NCBI RefSeq assembly: GCF_000745235.1
Contig: NZ_JQNL01000001.1
Coordinates: forward strand, 3,528,001 to 3,592,000
Direction: 5' to 3'
DNA length: 64,000 bases
Source: Luteibacter mycovicinus
Lineage (GTDB): Bacteria > Pseudomonadota > Gammaproteobacteria > Xanthomonadales > Rhodanobacteraceae
In this document: positions 60,204 through 64,000 of the stretch, piece after piece
How positions within the stretch are numbered: the stretch's first letter is position 1
Layout: every line of letters begins with the position of its first letter
Notes under the pieces: generated by a model
Databases searched by the model: none
What the model saw: the letters and a program-made list of their open reading frames with translations, nothing else
What the model was told of the DNA's origin: nothing
Made by a program: the position numbers and the translations under genes

Positions 60204-60299
60204 GGCATCCGTGTCGGGGGCGTCCCTTCATTGGGACGGGCGACATTGGATCGGATATGCCCTGGACGGTCTGTCGGTGAAAGGGGGTGAAGCGTGTGG

Positions 60300-61325
60300 T
60301 CAGAACCACTTGTTCCGTTTCAGCGCGATGAAGATGCCGCCGACGATGCACGCGACCAGACAGGTGATGGCGGGGTACGCCCAGGGCTTATCGAGCTCCG
60401 GCATGTGCGTGAAGTTCATGCCGTACCAGCTGGTGATCAGCGTCGGCGCGGCGAGCATGGCCGCCCAGCCGGCGAGCTTTTTCATCACCTCGTTCTGACC
60501 GAAGGTCACCAGCGCCAGGTTGACGCTGATGGCGGCCCCGAGCATTTCCCGCATCGCCGAAATCGACTCGTTTACGCGGAACACGTGATCGTAGATATCG
60601 CGGAAGTACGCCCGCAGGTCGTCGTGGATCAGGTGCGGATGCAGGCGTACCAGCTGCGCGACGATGTCCTGCAACGGTACGACCGCCAGCCTCAGCGTCA
60701 TCAGTTCGCGCTGCATGTCGTACAGGCGCTTGATGGTCTGCCGGTTGTACGTCTCGGCGAAGATATCGTTTTCCAGCTCGTGCAGCTCTTCCCGGAAGTC
60801 GCGCACGATCGGCAGGAAGTTGTCGACGATGAAGTCGAGCACCGAATACAGCGCGTAGCTCGGGCCCATGCGCAGCAGCTCGGGCGACTGCTCGCACGTG
60901 CGGCGTGCCGGTGCATACGACAGCGACGCCCCATGCCGCACCGTCACGAAGTACCTCTGCCCGACGAAGATCTGCGTTTCGCCGAAGGCGATGTTGCCGC
61001 CGACCAGCTGCGCGGTCTGCGCGACGATAAAGAGCGAGTCGCCGTACGTCTCGATCTTGGTGCGCTGGTGGGCCAGCTGCGCGTCCTCGATGGCGAGGTC
61101 GTGCAGGTTGAATTCCTCCTGCAACTTCAGCAGCAGGGTTTCATCGGGTTCGTGCAGTCCGACCCAGACGAAGGTGTCCGGTTCCTTGAGGACATCGCTG
61201 ATGGCTTCGATGCTGATGTCACCGATACGGCGGCCATCGGTGCGGTAAGCGACGCAGTTGACCACCATGCCGCCCGAGGGGACGTAGGTGGGCGCGGATT
61301 CGGGAAGGATCGAGACGGAAGCCAT
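60300..61325 (-). CDS. corA: Magnesium/cobalt transporter CorA
   Basis: The 341-aa product is a 2-TM-GxN channel: a long cytoplasmic domain (FVWVGLHEPDETLLLKLQ, LHDLAIEDAQLAHQRTKIE) and a stalk helix. The first span is followed by the selectivity motif YGMNFTHMPELDKPW, with a second span and a basic C-terminus (ALKRNKWF). ATG 61325 is used; ATG 61334 and longer in-frame starts exist but add non-family sequence. It is divergent from the T6SS genes. Confidence 0.93.
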   Translation of the reverse strand: MASVSILPESAPTYVPSGGMVVNCVAYRTDGRRIGDISIEAISDVLKEPDTFVWVGLHEPDETLLLKLQEEFNLHDLAIEDAQLAHQRTKIETYGDSLFIVAQTAQLVGGNIAFGETQIFVGQRYFVTVRHGASLSYAPARRTCEQSPELLRMGPSYALYSVLDFIVDNFLPIVRDFREELHELENDIFAETYNRQTIKRLYDMQRELMTLRLAVVPLQDIVAQLVRLHPHLIHDDLRAYFRDIYDHVFRVNESISAMREMLGAAISVNLALVTFGQNEVMKKLAGWAAMLAAPTLITSWYGMNFTHMPELDKPWAYPAITCLVACIVGGIFIALKRNKWF

Positions 61326-61586
61326 GGCGGGCATGATGCCGGGCCGGATGTGACGCGGCAATCGCGACCCGGCGATCCACCGAAAAAGCGCAGGGACTTG
61401 CGGCTCAACGCCCCGTGAGCCGTGCAAAAAGTTCCTCCCGGGGCCATCACCTGTGCTTATGCCACCCATAACGAGCAACGATTTCAGCGAAATCCGGGGC
61501 TGGCCGACAATGACCCTTCGATTGATGGCATGAAATACAGCCGTCATGTTCATTCATTGCGTCTATTGAAGCCGTAGGAAACCACG

Positions 61587-62102
61587 ATGGCCAAATCGAG
61601 CAGCCAGAAGTTCATCGCGCGCAATCGCGCCCCGCGCGTGCAGATCGAATACGACGTCGAGCTTTATGGCGCCCAGAAGAAGGTGAGCATTCCCTTCGTC
61701 ATGGGGGTGATGACCGACCTGTCGGGTGCCAGCGCGGGCGACCTGCCTCCGGTGGAAGAGCGCAAGGCGCTGGAGATCGACGTCGACAACTTCAATGACC
61801 GTCTCGAGTCGACGCGTCCGACCGTTTCCTTCGATGTGCCCAACACGCTGACCGGCGAAGGCAACCTGGCCATCGAGATGCGCTTCAGCCATCTCGACGA
61901 CTTCTCGCCGGCCGCCATCGCGCGCAACGTCGAACCGCTCGCGAAGCTGCTCGAGGCGCGGATGCAGCTGGCCAACCTGGGCACCTACCTCGACGGCAAG
62001 CTCGGTGCCGAGCGGCTGATCGCCCAGGCGATCCAGGATCCGGCGTTGCTCGCGGCCCTTGCCGCGAACCGTCCGGCCACTAACGACGCCAAGGAGGACT
62101 GA
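61587..62102 (+). CDS. tssB: Type VI secretion contractile sheath small subunit
   Basis: TssB (VipA) pairs with TssC to form the contractile sheath. The 171-aa product starts MAKSSSQKFIARNRAPRVQI, then has the VELYGAQKKVSIPFVMGVMTDLSG block and FNDRLESTRPTVSFDVPN, matching the family in length and motifs. A GTAGGAAACC ribosome site precedes the ATG. The tssC start follows after 3 bases. It is the first gene of a T6SS operon that continues beyond the window. Confidence 0.95.
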   Translation: MAKSSSQKFIARNRAPRVQIEYDVELYGAQKKVSIPFVMGVMTDLSGASAGDLPPVEERKALEIDVDNFNDRLESTRPTVSFDVPNTLTGEGNLAIEMRFSHLDDFSPAAIARNVEPLAKLLEARMQLANLGTYLDGKLGAERLIAQAIQDPALLAALAANRPATNDAKED

Positions 62103-62105
62103 CCG

Positions 62106-63599
62106 ATGGCGACCACGCAGACCCAGGCCGCCGAGGCCCTCGTCGATACGACTGAAGGCAGCGACTTCTCCGCACTGCTTACCAAGGAATTCCGCCCGAA
62201 GAGCGAACGCGCTCGTACCGAGGTGGAGTCCGCAGTGCGTACGCTGGCCGAGCAGGTGCTCGATCGTGCGGATATCGTGTCCGACGATGTCACGCAGACG
62301 ATCAACGCGTACATCGCCGAGATCGACCGCAAGCTGAGCGAGCAGATCAACCATATTCTTCACCACCCGGACTTCCAGAAACTGGAAGGGGCCTGGCGCG
62401 GCCTGCATCACCTGGTGACCAACACCGAGACGGATCCGCAGCTGAAGATCCGTGTGATGAACCTCTCCAAGAACGACCTCGGTCGTACGCTCAAGCGGTA
62501 CAAGGGCACGGCGTGGGACCAGAGCCCGATCTTCAAGAAGGTGTACGAAGAGGAATACGGCCAGCTGGGCGGTGAGCCGTATGGCTGCCTCATCGGCGAT
62601 TACTACTTCGACCACGGTCCGCAGGACGTCGAATTGCTGCGCGGCATGGCCCAGGTGGCTGCCGCGTCGCATGCCCCGTTCATCGCCGCCGCCGCGCCGG
62701 GCCTGCTCGGTATGGACAGCTGGGGCGAACTCGCCAACCCGCGCGATCTGGCCAAGATCTACTCGACGCCCGACTACGCCGCCTGGCGCTCGCTGCGTGA
62801 CGGTGAGGATGCGAAATACGTCGCGCTGACCATGCCGCGCACGCTGTCGCGTCTGCCTTACGGCGCCAAGACGGACCCGGTGGAAGAGTTCGATTTCGAA
62901 GAAGACACCAGCGGCGCCGACTCGTCGAAGTACACCTGGCAGAACGCCGCGTACGCGATGGGTGTGAACATCAACCGCTCGTTCAAGCAGTACGGCTGGT
63001 GCACGCGTATTCGTGGTGTGGAATCGGGCGGTACGGTGGACAACCTCCCGGCGCACGTCTTCCCGACGGACGACGGCGGCGTGGACATGAAGTGCCCGAC
63101 CGAGATCGCGATCACCGATCGTCGCTCGGCGGAGCTGGACAAGATGGGCCTCATGCCTGTCGTGCACCGCAAGAACTCCGACATGGCCGCCTTCATCGGT
63201 GCGCAGTCGCTGGCGCGTCCGGAGGAGTACGACGATCCGGATGCCACGGCCAACGCGGCGCTCAGCGCACGCCTGCCGTACATGTTCGCCTGCTCGCGCT
63301 TCGCGCATTACCTGAAGTGCATCGTGCGGGACAAGATCGGTTCGTTCAGCACGCGTGAGCAGATGCAGGACTGGCTAACCCGCTGGGTCCTCAACTACGT
63401 CGATGGCGACCCGATCAACTCCAACGAAGAGACCAAGGCGCGCAAGCCGCTCGCCGCGGCACAGGTAGTAGTCGAGGAAGTGGAAGGTAACCCCGGTTAC
63501 TACACCTCCAAGTTCTACCTCAAGCCGCACTACCAGCTGGAAGGCCTCACCGTCTCCCTGCGTCTGGTGGCACGCCTGCCGTCCGGCAAGACCGGCTGA
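62106..63599 (+). CDS. tssC: Type VI secretion contractile sheath large subunit
   Basis: TssC (VipB), 497 aa, has the family length. Blocks include FQKLEGAWRGLHHLVTNTET, GEPYGCLIGDYYFDHGPQDV, LRGMAQVAAASHAPFIAAAA, ARLPYMFACSRFAHYLKCIV and the C-terminal EEVEGNPGYYTSKFYLKPHY. It interlocks with TssB around the Hcp tube. It ends 45 bases before hcp. Confidence 0.97.
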   Translation: MATTQTQAAEALVDTTEGSDFSALLTKEFRPKSERARTEVESAVRTLAEQVLDRADIVSDDVTQTINAYIAEIDRKLSEQINHILHHPDFQKLEGAWRGLHHLVTNTETDPQLKIRVMNLSKNDLGRTLKRYKGTAWDQSPIFKKVYEEEYGQLGGEPYGCLIGDYYFDHGPQDVELLRGMAQVAAASHAPFIAAAAPGLLGMDSWGELANPRDLAKIYSTPDYAAWRSLRDGEDAKYVALTMPRTLSRLPYGAKTDPVEEFDFEEDTSGADSSKYTWQNAAYAMGVNINRSFKQYGWCTRIRGVESGGTVDNLPAHVFPTDDGGVDMKCPTEIAITDRRSAELDKMGLMPVVHRKNSDMAAFIGAQSLARPEEYDDPDATANAALSARLPYMFACSRFAHYLKCIVRDKIGSFSTREQMQDWLTRWVLNYVDGDPINSNEETKARKPLAAAQVVVEEVEGNPGYYTSKFYLKPHYQLEGLTVSLRLVARLPSGKTG

Positions 63600-63644
63600 C
63601 CCTGAGTCTCTCCCTCTTCACGCGACACACAAGGAAAAGCGTTC

Positions 63645-64000
63645 ATGGCATTCGACATGCACATCAAGTTCGGCCCCGGTCAGGTCAAGATCGAGGGCGC
63701 GTCCAACCACGCCAAGCATAAGGATCAGGTGCCGATCATCGCCTGGTCGTGGGGCGCCAGCAACGCCGGCAACCTGCACACCGGTGCGGGCTACGCGTCC
63801 GGCGGTAAGGCCAACGTGCAGGACATCGTGATCACCAAGTACGTCGACTCGTGCTCCAACGCGCTGCTCAACGCGGTGTGCACCGGTGCGCGCGTCGACA
63901 GCGCCACGCTGTACGTCACCAACGCCACGGGTGAGCAGACCGACTTCGTCACCATCGAACTCACCGAGGGCGTGATGATCACCTCGGTATCCACCGGCGG
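63645..64000 (+). CDS. hcp: Type VI secretion tube protein Hcp (cut by window edge)
   Basis: ATG 63645 has AAGGAAA nine bases upstream. The frame reads MAFDMHIKFGPGQVKIEGAS, then IIAWSWGASNAG, DIVITKYVDSCSNALLNAVC and FVTIELTEGVMITSV, the Hcp family. 118 complete codons lie in the window; about 40 more are expected. Hcp hexamers form the inner T6SS tube. The cysteines at DSCSN and NAVC are not universal in the family. Confidence 0.93.
   Translation, partial: MAFDMHIKFGPGQVKIEGASNHAKHKDQVPIIAWSWGASNAGNLHTGAGYASGGKANVQDIVITKYVDSCSNALLNAVCTGARVDSATLYVTNATGEQTDFVTIELTEGVMITSVSTG

Noticed and set aside
61326..61586. Sigma-54 promoter for the T6SS operon (TGGCATGAAATACAGC near 61532)
   Set aside because: The GG and GC are 11 bases apart, not 10; a one-base spacing change usually destroys such promoters.
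61563..63308. 581-aa open frame opposite tssB-tssC
   Set aside because: It is antisense to two conserved T6SS genes, with no domain and with Arg/Val/His-biased composition typical of shadow frames.
1..64000. tRNA, rRNA or riboswitch
   Set aside because: Reading intergenic regions on both strands showed no cloverleaf, rRNA-like or known aptamer sequence.

Overview
The window is GC-rich DNA of a gammaproteobacterium, most likely Rhodanobacteraceae/Xanthomonadales (Luteibacter- or Dyella-like). This rests on gene content: a bacteriophytochrome with a PAS output domain next to a heme oxygenase, a Xanthomonas-type pilB/pilC/pilD/coaE order, an effector with an XVIPCD-like C-terminus, and GTAGGAGC-type palindromic repeats between genes. 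The placement is inference; no rRNA or marker gene is present.

0-11.6 kb is housekeeping: the start of a secreted protein, purT, a membrane-anchored TPR protein, an epimerase-like protein, mrcB, a TPR lipoprotein, hemE, a small WGR protein, aroB-aroK, an NAD(P)-binding protein and pdxH. 11.6-20.8 kb is signalling and envelope: a NarL-type response regulator with a MASE1 histidine kinase, a cobalamin-type binding protein, a class II cyclic-nucleotide phosphodiesterase, bpt, the bphP-bphO pair (bphO carries an in-frame palindromic repeat array), a DUF2007-like protein and a nucleotide pyrophosphatase lipoprotein. 20.8-26.5 kb holds a Gln-rich secreted protein, hutU, msrA and a translationally coupled HD-GYP/EAL pair.

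26.6-51.3 kb is a type IV pilus locus split by a surface-glycan island. coaE-pilD-pilC-pilB lie on the minus strand. Then come a plus-strand block (MBOAT acyltransferase, SGNH-like partner, polyprenyl-phosphate sugar synthase-like GT2, GT4, methyltransferase) and a minus-strand block (GT2, TagF-like transferase, nucleotidyltransferase, HAD phosphatase, methyltransferase, flippase, two GT-C/TPR membrane proteins). Two pilin genes follow, one with a sigma-54 promoter and a strong terminator, and then two further GT-C proteins plus an internally deleted third copy. I read this as a machine that builds lipid-linked sugars, flips them, and attaches and decorates them on pilin or another surface protein.

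51.4-54.1 kb holds an S9 peptidase and a small membrane protein. 54.1-56.3 kb is decayed DNA: a small-gene module, a frameshifted di-heme cytochrome c peroxidase remnant, and a degenerate second copy of the module. 56.3-60.2 kb holds antagonism and secreted genes: a DUF1311 (lysozyme-inhibitor-like) protein immediately before a peptidoglycan-targeting effector with an XVIPCD-like tail, then two secreted proteins, one with a cytidine-deaminase-like motif. corA and the start of a type VI secretion operon (tssB, tssC, hcp cut by the window edge) end the window. No tRNA, rRNA, CRISPR array or intact insertion sequence was seen.
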